A stretch of 64,000 nucleotides of DNA from Stenopsyche tienmushanensis (Eukaryota > Arthropoda > Insecta > Trichoptera > Stenopsychidae), in NCBI GenBank assembly GCA_008973525.1, contig WACJ01000044.1, positions 1,488,001 to 1,552,000 of the forward strand, in the 5' to 3' direction. How positions within the stretch are numbered: position 1 is the stretch's first letter; each line of letters opens with the position of its first letter. The notes below the pieces were generated by a model. It searched no databases and was not told the DNA's origin. It saw only the letters and a program-made list of their open reading frames with translations. Both the position numbers and the translations under genes were made by a program. Below are positions 44,661 to 55,912 of the stretch, piece after piece.

Positions 44661-46224
44661 TATTGCGAGTCGTCAATCCAGGTTTCGGAGTCGGAAATGG
44701 TTTTTGTCTCAGCGAAATCCATTGACGTTTACGACTTATGTTGTCATAAACAAATTATTTTTCATCACAATTCAGTGCAAAAGGGATGAACTTTTTGTCT
44801 TATCTACAAAACTTTAAACGCGTTTGTCGCTTTTCTTTTTTATCATCAAACAGTTGGTCCCTGTTTGTAAAACAATAGCATATAAAGCCAAATGTGATTG
44901 GAATACTTCTATTAAAAAAACTTACGGATGTGACATCTATCGAAATCGGCAAAGACTTTTCAATACACTTAATATTTATGCAATTTCAACTGCATAAAAT
45001 AAACATTTCCTTATTATATATTTTTAATTAATTTGCATGAGTTAATAATTCTGATACCCTGGTGTGGTATCATTGATAATGTGATTCAAAGGTCTTAAAG
45101 GTTATCCTCTTAGGTCAATAGCTGTGAAGCGTATCTTCCTAATCCCACTATACTACCGTTATTTAAGGACAAATCGATTATTATACAGGATGACCACATT
45201 TACTCTTAGCAGTAAATAAGCGGTAGGATAACGATCCTATTTTAGACCTTCTTCGCAATACAATAGAGATATTTTCGAAATAAAAATAACAAAATAACTC
45301 CATTGAAATCCGATAGCCAATAAATATTTTTCTATTTAATGGCCCACCGACGGATTGTTAAATTTTCAATACCGTAAAAAAATCAATCGGGACGAACACG
45401 GGCCGCGTCCAGCTCCCGAAGGAGAGTGGGTCCTCGAAATTCAGGAGGTATAATTTACGACACACGTACAAAACATAAATTCACTTAGTGAAGTGCGATA
45501 TATTTTATTGTGAACGCTTTTTTTTACCAACCCCATATCGCATTGATTCGTTGAAACATCACGCGCACGCTTGGAGTACTCGGAGTACTCTAAATCTTTG
45601 CCCCGAGACATGAAGATGTGACGCGGTCAGGGCCCGGGTCGTAAATAACTTACAAGTCCCTCACTTTACGGAGCCCGAATAAAATGCGACCCCCAGGTCC
45701 GAAGGCCGCCATTCGAACGTGTGAAATAGTGATGATACATCCGGGGACTTATTAAATACCTCCAGGGATTCCTCGTGGGGGCGCGAGACACTCTTCGAAC
45801 CCGGCTTAGTTGATATTAGGAGAGAAAACGGTGTATATTAAATTTTGAGCCGGTCTTAACACGCGAGCTTAGGCGGCTTAATGCACTCAAGTGTTTTAAT
45901 TAAGCGAGCCATGCCGCGAAATATAGCTCTTAAGACCTTCGGCGCGCGAATAAAAAGTATTCGAACGCTTCCGGTGCGGGCCGTTTTATTTTGGCGCGTT
46001 TATGGCTGCGTATCCAACAAACGATCGTTGTTTGACTTCTACTGTGCCTCATGGAGAATTTCCCCCAAGGAGGAAAATCAAAGAAAAGGGGATTTCCTGT
46101 AAAATCTTATCATCAAGAATCTTCAATATCTAAGAGGGTCATCCAGAAAATAAACATACAACATTTTATATTGGATCGAAAAACGTCTGTATCTAATTGA
46201 AATTCTCAGGGTACTTCACAAATA
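44661..46224. other. No gene recognised; island 45340-46090
   Basis: AT-rich to about 45330, then one of the longest GC-richer unique islands (GAGGCGGC-type and CCCGGG-type patches, many CpGs). The plus-strand ORF 45881-46102 has no recognisable motif. Confidence 0.4.
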
Positions 46225-46406
46225 CAATCCACCCTTCTATAGCGGCGAGATAGGGACCATACTATAGTAAAAACACTCTATGGAAAGTTGAGCACCCAAT
46301 TTTTTTTTACGTGTTTGTGGGCGAGAGGGCATTGACTGTATGTATTTTATCCGTTACTTACGTAATAGATGCTGCAAACGAAGTGGATGCTATAAGATGG
46401 TTGTCT
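46225..46406 (-). mobile_element. MITE family M, copy 5
   Basis: Starts AATCCACCCTTCTATAGCGG and ends with the inverse of AGACAACCATCTTATAGCAT. The internal CGAAGTGGATGCTATAAGAT is shared with copy 4. Confidence 0.78.
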
Positions 46407-46689
46407 GTGGAATGGAAAGTGGCCCAAACTTAGTATTTTAGTTTAATCAAAAATATGGAAAAACCGTGGCAGTTCTCAGGCAGCATCACAAGCTGATGTG
46501 TACTACCTACAATAATACATTCTTGTCGAACTACGATATGTCTCATATCGCTATGTTTATGTTTGGGCCATATTCTGTGCCGCTGAGTTAATTTTTCAAT
46601 TGCCGTCAAGGTCGAGACATTTCTGCAGTCGGGATACCAACTTTTATATACCAGTGTCATGTCAGTGTCTTTTTGGTTTATCTTTTGGA
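46407..46689. other. No gene recognised
   Basis: Unique spacer. Confidence 0.45.
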
Positions 46690-47345
46690 TTATTTTTTTT
46701 ATATAGGAGGGGAATCTTCGCAAGACACCCATTAACGATTAACTCGTTCCTACCCACTAAACCTCTCCCTTGCCCTTCTCTAACCCCCTGGTATTGTTTT
46801 ACACATTGCTTCAGGAGGTCAGGTAGTCTGGCTTTAGATTTGCCCTATTCTTGTGTTAGAGAAGCGCTCTGCGTCTTTATCTCTCGCTGTTCTCTTTGGC
46901 GCTCAGAATCTCTTCTACGTAGTGGCGCCAAAGGTCCTAGATCTTCTTGCTTCCCATCTTGCTGTGGACCATGTTGTCGACATTGCTACCCCGAGTGCTT
47001 GTTTCAGCAGTTTTCTCTGGGGTGCCCAAGCCTCACAGCCAATTATGGTGTACTCTACGTCGTCGATCTCCGCTTGGCAGTGGTGGCACGTTGCAGATGG
47101 TTATTTGCCAATTCGCTTCAGGTACCCTTCAAGAGCACCTGAGTCAAGCTGTAGGTTGTTTCACCATGCTCCCAGACCCTCCACCGACTTATGACCGGGA
47201 TAAGTCGATGGGTCCATCTTCCCTTGCTGGATTGATCCCATCTCCGTTGCCAGGCTTCCCTCAGTTTCTGGTCATGTTCGTTGCGATTTTTAGGATATTC
47301 GTAATCCAAAGCCCTCTTTTTTGCCTGGAGGTCCAACGGGGGTAT
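46690..47345 (-). mobile_element. R1-like non-LTR retrotransposon 3' fragment, copy C
   Basis: The minus strand reads NRNEHDQKLREAWQRRWDQS, KGRWTHRLIPVISRW and the frameshifted zinc-knuckle region. It ends GTCTTGCGAAGATTCCCCTC plus a run of A residues, the same 3' tail as copy A. It has no detectable target-site duplication and many lesions. Its 5' edge meets a mariner pseudogene. The long plus-strand ORFs across it are shadows. Confidence 0.87.
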
Positions 47346-47830
47346 TTAAGCGATCACCTGCACCGCGTCTACGGACACTGTCCTCTACGCTGCAGTGACT
47401 CAGAGCGCTCCCTGTCGCTAGATCCTGGCGAGCTTCTTTCTTTTGGTGTCGCATCTGAGCGACTCCGTATCTTTTGGATTCTGGGGTGTAGTGATACACC
47501 CATATCTCATCCCCCGTCACGATAGAGTCCAGAAATGCTTTTTCCTCTTATGAAAAGCCATCCAAAAAAATCACGCGATTTTGACGATACTTCAATATGA
47601 GTAGTCTGGGCTCCCATCTCGCACAGAACTTTTTTTAACCAAGTTTTTCCAACACGATATCACTAAGGAGACTTTTAAAAATGTCAGGAAACTCTTCTTA
47701 AAGGTCGTCAAGTGTCACACGGCGGTCATTTTGCACTTGTTCTTCAAATTTTAGCATAAATTCTTCAGAAATGACTGATGGTTTACCACTATTTGCCTCT
47801 TCGTGATTATCAATACGGATTTTTCTAAAG
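47346..47830 (-). pseudogene. Mariner transposase N-terminal half, broken (second lineage)
   Basis: On the minus strand from about 47820: NSGKPSVISEEFMLKFEEQV, NDRRVTLDDL, stop, then degraded LCARWEPRLL-like sequence with frameshifts. DSIVTGDEIWVYHYTPESKR (first catalytic Asp) follows, and then MRHQKKEARQDLATGSAL. This TGDE.WV.HYTPESKR type differs from the mariner at 6861 and the one at 14070. The catalytic C-terminus is missing, cut by the R1-like fragment. Confidence 0.88.
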
Positions 47831-47894
47831 AACCTAACCCCCTTTGTGACATACTATTGAATTATAATATCAATATCAGAAACTTCCACGAGCT

Positions 47895-48060
47895 TCCGAT
47901 GCTATTTACTATGACTGAACAAAATGGCCGAAAAACACGCGAGACCAATTAAACTGACCTTTAGAATCCTCCCTACACGCCAAGTATGCAAACTTCAAAA
48001 TAATTCCCTAGCCTCAGGAGCCCTTGTAACCTTACTTTCTGGATTAGCAATTATTTAAAT
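47895..48060. repeat. Dispersed repeat H, copy 1
   Basis: TATGACTGAACAAAATGGCC, AAACACGCGAGACCAA, CTACACGCCAAGTATGCAAA and CCCTTGTAACCTTACTTTCT recur with small changes at 48190-48355. The first half also recurs in the three copies of module B. Confidence 0.75.
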
Positions 48061-48189
48061 TCGGACGGAGTGCAACAAATAAAGATGAAGATAGTAGTCA
48101 GTAGAATAAATATATATTATTAGGAATTAAAAACATTTCATTTAGAATCGATACCGCACTCTCAACAACAACATATCACGAAAGCAATT

Positions 48190-48355
48190 AAAAAGACCAT
48201 CCGAACAGTTTATTATGACTGAACAAAATGGCGGACAAACACGCGGGACCAAAAAAAATATCATTAGGATCTTCCATATACGTCAGGTGCGCCAACTTCG
48301 AAATAAAAATGTTTTTCAGATTTAGCAGCCCTTATAACCTTACTTTCTTGATAAC
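48190..48355. repeat. Dispersed repeat H, copy 2
   Basis: About 300 bp downstream of copy 1 in the same orientation: TATGACTGAACAAAATGGCG, CAGGTGCGCCAACTTCGAAA, CCCTTATAACCTTACTTTCT. Its CAGGTGCG..GCCAAC core is shared with module B (50521-50545). Confidence 0.75.
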
Positions 48356-49491
48356 TCCAATATTATTATTTTTTTTTAATATTGAAAATATCGGACATTT
48401 CATATGAAAATATTTTTTAGTTTGAAACATAAATTAATTGAATGAAATAAAATATATTTTCTCATTATCATTTCAAGTGTTGTTCTATAATATGGGGTTC
48501 TAAATACAGCCGGTATTAATTTAAGGGGAAAGACATGCTCGTTGCATACATTTAGGGGTGATTTTAAATCCAATATGCCAACGTCAAAAAACGAACGGTG
48601 ATCTTTTGAACGATTTTATTCCGAGGAGAGACTCGCGTTGCTTTATGAAAATTGTGCCCGACAAACGGATCTTTCATCCAAACGAACGCAATTTTATGGT
48701 TTACCGAATATAAATTAATTCGGATTAGACATGTGCATAGACCCTTAGATATCGGCTGGAGGCAGCACACCATTATTTATTTCTATTCTTTCTTTTAGGC
48801 AAGCTTCGCATGATAAATGTAGCTCATTTTATCACAGAATCACTAATCCGACCGCAGGCAAACTCGCATACAGGTAAAAGCTTGATTAATGGCATCATTA
48901 AGCGATTGCTGATTGATTTTTATGTACCCCACCTGTTTATTAACTATTCATTTGCACGGGGGTCGTTTCATCATTTTTATGAAGCTCTCCACTCATATAT
49001 CAATTTTACGCGCAAGGTGAGAATTGATGATATATAAAAGTGGATTTAATAGCAAGGCAAAGCTTTCAATATTCCGTATGAAAAATATGTATTAATTCTG
49101 AAGTATGTTTGAGCTAAAGATCTGTTTTAAATAGGGGACGAAAATTCGTTTAAAAATATAAAATGTATTAATACATTTAGACATAAACGGTTATTAATTA
49201 AACAAATTAAAATAAAAAAAATTGGCCGTCTTTTAATGAAGCGCAGATTACATTACCCGATATTTAAAAAAAGTTAACCCTTTTGAAATCTGAGACGTTT
49301 CATTATTATAATTTTAGAAGCATTATTTATAAATCATTATCCAATAAATATTAAACATTAATTAAAACAACCAAAATATAATTCAACTTGTAGTAAATTA
49401 ATAAAAATAGCTGTAGCATGTAATAGTCATTGGTTCAAACTAAGTTTGTGTGATTCAATTATTTACGAATGCAATTATCAAAGTATAGATC
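48356..49491. other. No gene recognised; island 48540-49040
   Basis: Unique sequence; ORFs 48564-48773 (-) and 48810-49037 (+) lack recognisable motifs. AT-rich from 49040 to the LTR. Confidence 0.4.
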
Positions 49492-49971
49492 TGTAACGTT
49501 GAAGCGGGGGCTCTCTCGGGGGCAGAATCCCCAGACGGCTCTCCGCCTCCATGTGCTAATCGGGATGGCCGCGCTAGCACACGGGTCCGTTCTTCTATCG
49601 GGCCGTGATGATGCTGGATAAATGGATGGGAATAGTCGAGCGTCGAATAGAAAGACTGTCTTCTCTAAATAACTATTTATTCCACACGAGAGAGATCCGG
49701 CTGCAGGAAGGACGACCTTCCGCAGTCAAGGCTAACCGACGACGCTCCCGACTCCCGCCTTATGCGCGTTACTCCCCAACCGGTAATGGTGCACGCAAAA
49801 GAAGCGATCGGTTGGTATACAGATGCAATGTCTCCGCAGAGCCGCAAGAGATGTCGCTGTTAAACTAATACATTGCACCTGAAGAGAGACGGAAGATGTC
49901 GCTGTTAATCTGGAGAATCAACTCAGACTGACAACGCTTTTGCGTAGGGATGGTAAATCGCTCACACTACA
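49492..49971 (-). mobile_element. Complete solo LTR (family L), 480 bp
   Basis: On the minus strand it runs from TGTAGTGTGAGCGATTTACC to CCGCTTCAACGTTACA, giving the canonical TG...CA ends. Internal landmarks are CATCTTCCGTCTCTCTTCAG, GTGTGGAATAAATAGTTATT (polyadenylation signal) and CGGCCCGATAGAAGAACGG. The flanks (GATC and GATT) are a near-match 4-bp target-site duplication. No primer-binding site or internal region adjoins it, so it is a solo LTR left by recombination. The superfamily (Gypsy-like or BEL-like) cannot be decided from the LTR. Confidence 0.9.
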
Positions 49972-50109
49972 GATTATTTTAATCAATTGTTTGAATTCAA
50001 AATGGCCCATATCTAGATAAACCTTGAAGCATTGACATGAAAAGATTGATCTAGACGTGAAAATAGCAAGAAAGAAATGGGCTATGTTTGTGTAATATAT
50101 AAAAAGTGG

Positions 50110-50320
50110 TACTGGTTGCGTTATGCTGCTTGGTGTGGCGCAGCGCATGCGCATAGCATATCTATGTACGTGTGTTTTCAACAAAAACGGAGAGAGTAAA
50201 ACTGATCCTCTTTCTACAATATTTCCGCCCAACTGGGCTTGAAGTCACTTTTCGTCTCGTTCGGCCCAATTTGCCCTATCGCACCTATGAAAGTTTAACT
50301 TTTTCACTTTGTCAATCAAA
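50110..50320 (+). repeat. Dispersed repeat G, copy 2
   Basis: Counterpart of 38380-38510 (GCGCATGCGC, CGGAGAGAG, CACTTTTCGTCTCGTTCGGC, CCAATTTGCC). It ends just before module B copy 1, so it marks the unique left flank of the whole satellite complex. Confidence 0.65.
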
Positions 50321-50570
50321 TTACTACTATACAACTATATCTTTAAATTTGATATGGCTTTGTCAGTACAATTTAAACACGATTGATTACGGTTGATTAT
50401 AATGTTGATATTCTAATTATGAGGCATTTTGGTATCGCATGTTGTCTCTTCTTCGAAAGAATTTACTGTGACTAAACAAAATGGCCGACAAACACGCAGG
50501 ACCAAACAAACTACATTACACACCAGGTGCGGCGCCAACTCTAAAGCAAACTTCCTAGATGATCCTACAT

Positions 50571-50775
50571 CAGTGGTTCCTAACCTAGGGGGAATTACCC
50601 CTGTAGGGGTAAAACAGGTGTTCTGCGAGGGTAATCATGCTGGTAATTTTTGGTATGTAGATAATAAAATTACAGATCAACGCCATGTGACTGAGCACAA
50701 ATTTTAAAGAGGGGTAAAATCAGTTTCCCTTATAGACCATAGGCGTAACAATACTGAAAAGGTTAGGAAGCACTG
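50571..50775 (+). mobile_element. hAT MITE 1 in module B copy 1, perfect 8-bp TSD
   Basis: A 205-bp element with inverted ends CAGTGGTTCCTAACCT and CAGTGCTTCCTAACCT (reverse complement of the right end). It is flanked by the exact 8-bp duplication TCCTACAT (50563-50570, 50776-50783), diagnostic of the hAT superfamily. Noncoding. Confidence 0.95.
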
Positions 50776-50995
50776 TCCTACATGAATCCCTTATACAGCA
50801 TGAATAACCACTTGCAAAATTATTAATCTTTCAATTGAAACAATATAATTTGGATATTTTAGAATTTTTTACTCATAAACATTTTTTTTTTATATTACAC
50901 TTTCGCTTTATGTTTGCATAGAAATCTTTTTATTGTTGTAAAATGTGATCATTGTATTTAATAAATGCATTTTATTCAAAAATAATTATCTAGTG

Positions 50996-51188
50996 CAGCG
51001 GTTCTTAAACAGGGGTCCGCTAAATAGCGCGCGGTAAATAGGTACTATCAGTGTATGTGTTGAGATCCACTATCGTGAACCCCCATTTTCATTTCATGGA
51101 CCCCCAATTTTATTTTTCGCTGATGTAGACCCCTTGCAGGTTGTCATAGACCCCTGGGGGTCGATATAGACCACTTTGGGAATCACTG
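50996..51188 (+). mobile_element. hAT MITE 2 in module B copy 1
   Basis: The ends CAGCGGTTCTTAAACAGG and CAGTGATTCCCAAAGTGG (reverse complement of right end), with repeated GACCCC blocks inside, are typical of hAT MITEs. The 8-bp flanks do not match, so it is older than MITE 1 or slightly mis-bounded. Confidence 0.75.
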
Positions 51189-51375
51189 GTATAGATCGTT
51201 AAGCCCAATTAGCCCATATTCTTAGCTCGCTGTAGGGCTGCGCCCTGCGGCGCCCCCGCGGGCACCATTCCCCCTCGAATTTTTTTTCCGGTCCCCCCCC
51301 CCCCAAATATTTTTCTTCTTTCCCCTCACCATAGGTTTTGTTCTGTGGACTTCAGGGAGTCTGGGACAGGTGTAA

Positions 51376-53212
51376 GTAATTTTGTAAGCAAAACTGACTC
51401 GACGCTCGTTTCGCCTCGCGAAAAAAATAAATCCGATTCAGTGCTACTTTCATCCTTCCTGCGCCTTGTCGGCACCTCACCGCCGGGGCTCCGCCTCGCC
51501 GCCGGGGCTGCGCCCTCCAAATGGAGCTCTCCAAAAGGGCCCCCATCATCAGTAAGATCGTTCCATCTTGTCCTAACGAAAATTACGTGCATAACATTAT
51601 AATATACTGTAAAACGTAAACGTAGACGTAAACGTAATTTTGTAAGCAAAACGACTCGACGCTCGATACGCCTCGCGAAAAAAATAAATCCGATTCAGTG
51701 CTACGTTCATCCTTCCTGTAACGTAAACGTAAACGTAGACGTAAACGTAATTTTGTAAGCAAAACGACTCGACGCTCGATTCGCCTCGCGAAAAAAATAA
51801 ATCCGATTCAGTGCTACGTTCATCCTTCCTGTGCCTTGTCGGCACCTCACCGCAGGGGCTCCGCCTCGCCGCCGGGGCTGCGCCCTCCAAATAGAGCCCT
51901 CCAAAAGGGCCCCCATCATCAGTAAGATCGTTCCATCTTGTCCTAACGAAAATTACGTGCATAACATTATAATATACTGTAAAACGTAAACGTAGACGTA
52001 AACGTAATTTTGTAAGCAAAACGACTCGACACTCGATACGCCTCGCGAAAAAAATAAATCCGATTCAGTGCTACATTCATCCTTCCTGCGCCTTGTCGGC
52101 ACCTCACCGCAGGGGCTCCGCCTCGCCGCCGGGGCTGCGCCCTCCAAATGGAGCCCTCCAAAAGGGCCCCCATCATCAGTAAGATCGTTCCATCTTGTCC
52201 TAACGAAAATTACGTGCATAACATTATAATATACTGTAAAACGTAAACGTAGACGTAAACGTAATTTTGTAAGCAAAACGACTCGACACTCAATACGCGA
52301 AAAAAATAAATCCGATTCAGTGCTACGTTCATCCTTCCTGTAACGTAAACGTAAACGTAGACGTAAACGTAATTTTGTAAGCAAAACGACTCGACGCTCG
52401 ATTCGCCTCGCGAAAAAAATAAATCCGATTCAGTGCTACGTTCAGCCTTCCTGTGCCTTGTCGGCACCTCACCGCAGGGGCTCCGCCTCGCCGCCGGGGC
52501 TGCGCCCTCCAAATAGAGCCCTCCAAAAGGGCCCCCATCATCAGTAAGATCGTTCCATCTTGTCCTAACGAAAATTACGTGCATAACATTATAATATACT
52601 GTAAAACGTAAACGTAGACGTAAACGTAATTTTGTAAGCAAAACGACTCGACACTCGATACGCCTCGCGAAAAAAATAAATCCGATTCAGTGCTACATTC
52701 ATCCTTCCTGCGCCTTGTCGGCACCTCACCGCAGGGGCTCCGCCTCGCCGCCGGGGCTGCGCCCTCCAAATGGAGCCCTCCAAAAGGGCCCCCATCATCA
52801 GTAAGATCGTTCCATCTTGTCCTAACGAAAATTACGTGCATAACATTATAATATACTGTAAAACGTAAACGTAGACGTAAACGTAATTTTGTAAGCAAAA
52901 CGACTCGACACTCGATACGCCTCGCGAAAAAAATAAATCCGATTCAGTGCTACATTAATCCTTCCTGCGCCTTGTCGGCACCTCACCGCAGGGGCTCCGC
53001 CTCGCCGCCGGGGCTGCGCCCTCCAAATGGAGCCCTCCAAAAGGGCCCCCATCATCAGTAAGATCGTTCCATCTTGTCCTAACGAAAACTACGTGCATAA
53101 CATTATAATATACTGTAAAACGTAAACGTAGACGTAACGTAATTTTGTAAGCAAAACGACTCGACGCTCGATACGCCTCGCGAAAAAAATAAATCCGATT
53201 CAGTGCTACGTT
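51376..53212 (+). repeat. Satellite S, forward block 1
   Basis: Six long units of about 257 bp (from 51376, 51747, 52004, 52369, 52626, 52883), two short units (51634, 113 bp; 52261, 108 bp) and a partial unit from 53139. Each unit starts GTAATTTTGTAAGCAAAACG. Long units add a GC-rich section (CTCCGCCTCGCCGCCGGGGC, CCTCCAAATGGAGCCCTCC) and TACGTGCATAACATTATAAT. All end in variants of ACGTAAACGTAGACGTAAAC. Short units lack the section from the GC-rich block to the ATTATAAT stretch. Confidence 0.95.
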
Positions 53213-53230
53213 ATATCTTAATATATAATA
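53213..53230 (+). other. AT-rich linker at satellite/B junction
   Basis: An 18-bp AT-only linker joins a truncated satellite unit to module B copy 2. The same linker occurs inverted at about 57657-57674 beside copy 3 but is absent at copy 1, so copies 2 and 3 descend from one insertion event. Confidence 0.85.
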
Positions 53231-53465
53231 TATATCTTTAAATTTGATATGGCTTTGTCAGTACAATTTAAACACGATTGATTACGGTTGATTATAATGT
53301 TGATATTCTAATTATGAGGCATTTTGGTCTCGCATGTTGTCTCTTCTTCGAAAGAATTTACTGTGACTAAACAAAATGGCCGACAAACACGCAGGACCAA
53401 ACAAACTACATTACACACCAGGTGCGGCGCCAACTCTAAAGCAAACTTCCTAGATGATCCTACAT

Positions 53466-53670
53466 CAGTGGTTCCTAACCTAGGGGGAATTACCCCTGTA
53501 GGGGTAAAACAGGTGTTCTGCGAGGGTAATCATGCTGGTAATTTTTGGTATGTAGATAATAAAATTACAGATCAACGCCATGTGACTGAGCACAAATTTT
53601 AAAGAGGGGTAAAATCAGTTTCCCTTATAGACCATAGGCGTAACAATACTGAAAAGGTTAGGAAGCACTG
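53466..53670 (+). mobile_element. hAT MITE 1, copy in module B copy 2
   Basis: Copied along with the module; ends and the 8-bp TCCTACAT flanks are intact, showing that duplication of B came after the MITE insertion. Confidence 0.93.
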
Positions 53671-53890
53671 TCCTACATGAATCCCTTATACAGCATGAAT
53701 AACCACTTGCAAAATTATTAATCTTTCAATTGAAACAATATAATTTGGATATTTTAGAATTTTTTACTCATAAACATTTTTTTTTTATATTACACTTTCG
53801 CTTTATGTTTGCATAGAAATCTTTTTATTGTTGTAAAATGTGATCATTGTATTTAATAAATGCATTTTATTCAAAAATAATTATCTAGTG

Positions 53891-54083
53891 CAGCGGTTCT
53901 TAAACAGGGGTCCGCTAAATAGCGCGCGGTAAATAGGTACTATCAGTGTATGTGTTGAGATCCACTATCGTGAACCCCCATTTTCATTTCATGGACCCCC
54001 AATTTTATTTTTCGCTGATGTAGACCCCTTGCAGGTTGTCATAGACCCCTGGGGGTCGATATAGACCACTTTGGGAATCACTG
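53891..54083 (+). mobile_element. hAT MITE 2, copy in module B copy 2
   Basis: Collinear with 50996-51188, with identical ends. Confidence 0.75.
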
Positions 54084-54272
54084 GTATAGATCGTTAAGCC
54101 CAATTAGCCCATATTCTTAGCTCGCTGTAGGGCTGCGCCCTGCGGCGCCCCCGCGGGCACCATTTCCCCTCGAATTTTTTTTCCGGTTCCCCCCCCCCCC
54201 CAAATATTTTTCTTCTTTCCCCTCACCGTAGGTTTTGTTCTGTGGACTTCAGGGAGTCTGGGACAGGTGTAA

Positions 54273-55912
54273 GTAATTTTGTAAGCAAAACGACTCGACG
54301 CTCGTTTCGCCTCGCGAAAAAAATAAATCCGATTCAGTGCTACATTCATCCTTCCTGCGCCTTGTCGGCACCTCACCGCAGGGGCTCCGCCTCGCCGCCG
54401 GGGCTGCGCCCTCCAAATGGAGCTCTCCAAAAGGGCCCCCATCATCAGTAAGATCGTTCCATCTTGTCCTAACGAAAATTACGTGCATAACATTATAATA
54501 TACTGTAAAACGTAAACGTAGACGTAAACGTAATTTTGTAAGCAAAACGACTCGACGCTCGATACGCCTCGCGAAAAAAATAAATCCGATTCAGTGCTAC
54601 GTTCATCCTTTCTGTAACGTAAACGTAAACGTAGACGTAAACGTAATTTTGTAAGCAAAACGACTCGACACTCGATACGCCTCGCGAAAAAAATAAATCC
54701 GATTCAGTGCTACATTCATCCTTCCTGCGCCTTGTCGGCACCTCACCGCAGGGGCTCCGCCTCGCCGCCGGGGCTGCGCCCTCCAAATGGAGCCCTCCAA
54801 AAGGGCCCCCATCATCAGTAAGATCGTTCCATCTTGTCCTAACGAAAACTACGTGCATAACATTATAATATACTGTAAAACGTAAACGTAGACGTAAACG
54901 TAATTTTGTAAGCAAAACGACTCGACGCTCGATACGCCTCGCGAAAAAAATAAATCCGATTCAGTGCTACATTCATCCTTCCTGCGCCTTGTCGGCACCT
55001 CACCGCAGGGGCTCCGCCTCGCCGCCGGGGCTGCGCCCTCCAAATGGAGCCCTCCAAAAGGGCCCCCATCATCAGTAAGATCGTTCCATCTTGTCCTAAC
55101 GAAAACTACGTGCATAACATTATAATATACTGTAAAACGTAAACGTAGACGTAAACGTAATTTTGTAAGCAAAACGACTCGACGCTCGATACGCCTCGCG
55201 AAAAAAATAAATCCGATTCAATGCTACATTCATCCTTCCTGCGCCTTGTCGGCACCTCACCGCAGGGGCTCCGCCTCGCCGCCGGGGTTGCGCCCTCCAA
55301 ATGGAGCCCTCCAAAAGGGCCCCCATCATCAGTAAGATCGTTCCATCTTGTCCTAACGAAAATTACGTGCATACATTATAATATACTGTAAAACGTAAAC
55401 GTAGACGTAAACGTAATTTTGTAAGCAAAACGACTCGACGCTTGATACGCCTCGCGAAAAAAATAAATCCGATTCAGTGCTACATTGATCCTTCCTGCGC
55501 CTTGTCGGCACCTCACCGCAGGGGCTCCGCCTCGCCGCCGGGGTTGCGCCCTCCAAATGGAGCCCTCCAAAAGGGCCCCCATCATCAGTAAGATCGTTCC
55601 ATCTTGTCCTAATAAAAATTACGTGCATAACATTATAATATACTGTAAAACGTAAACGTAGACGTAAACGTAATTTTGTAAGCAAAACGACACGACACTC
55701 GATACGCCTCGCGAAAAAAATAAATCCGATTCAGTGCTACATTCATCCTTCCTGCGCCTTGTCGGCACCTCACCGCAGGGGCTCCGCCTCGCCGCCGGGG
55801 TTGCGCCCTCCAAATGGAGCTCTCCAAAAGGGCCCCCATCATCAGTAAGATCGTTCCATCTTGTACTAACGAAAATTACGTGCATAACATTATAATATAC
55901 TGTAAAACGTAA
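54273..55912 (+). repeat. Satellite S, forward block 2
   Basis: Units start at 54273 (long), 54530 (short, 113 bp), 54643, 54900, 55157, 55413 and 55670 (long, the last truncated after GTAAAACGTAAAG). Long units are 256-257 bp and differ by few substitutions, which is a sign of recent amplification. Confidence 0.95.

Larger units (their letters stand above)
50336..51375 (+). repeat. Module B, copy 1 (1.04 kb)
   Basis: Begins TATATCTTTAAATTTGATAT, contains a repeat H piece, two hAT-type MITEs (50571-50775 and 50996-51188), a GC-rich stretch near 51240 and a C12 run. It ends CAGGGAGTCTGGGACAGGTG at the first satellite unit. Near-identical copies lie at 53231-54272 (+) and 56619-57656 (-). The 92-codon ORF (50429-50707) spans the first MITE and is not a gene. 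This copy has a unique left flank, the other two are embedded in satellite. Confidence 0.9.
53231..54272 (+). repeat. Module B, copy 2
   Basis: Same content as copy 1, offset by 2895 bp, and nearly identical. Diagnostic differences are GGTCTCGC for GGTATCGC, CATTTCCCC for CATTCCCCC and CCGTAGG for CCATAGG. It carries both hAT MITEs at 53466-53670 and 53891-54083, with the TCCTACAT duplication kept. Confidence 0.93.

Noticed and set aside
46600..47525. Plus-strand ORFs of 180, 113 and 192 codons
   Set aside because: They are shadows on the strand opposite the R1-like copy C and the mariner pseudogene; no motif in the sense of these ORFs.
50429..50707. A 92-codon ORF present identically three times (50429, 53324 and inverted at 57286)
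   Set aside because: It spans a repeat H piece and hAT MITE 1, including its target-site duplication. Triplication comes from copying of module B, not from a gene family.
50336..51375. Module B or the satellite as part of a Helitron
   Set aside because: I found no convincing 5' TC and 3' CTRR ends with a terminal hairpin at the module boundaries, and no Rep/helicase coding.
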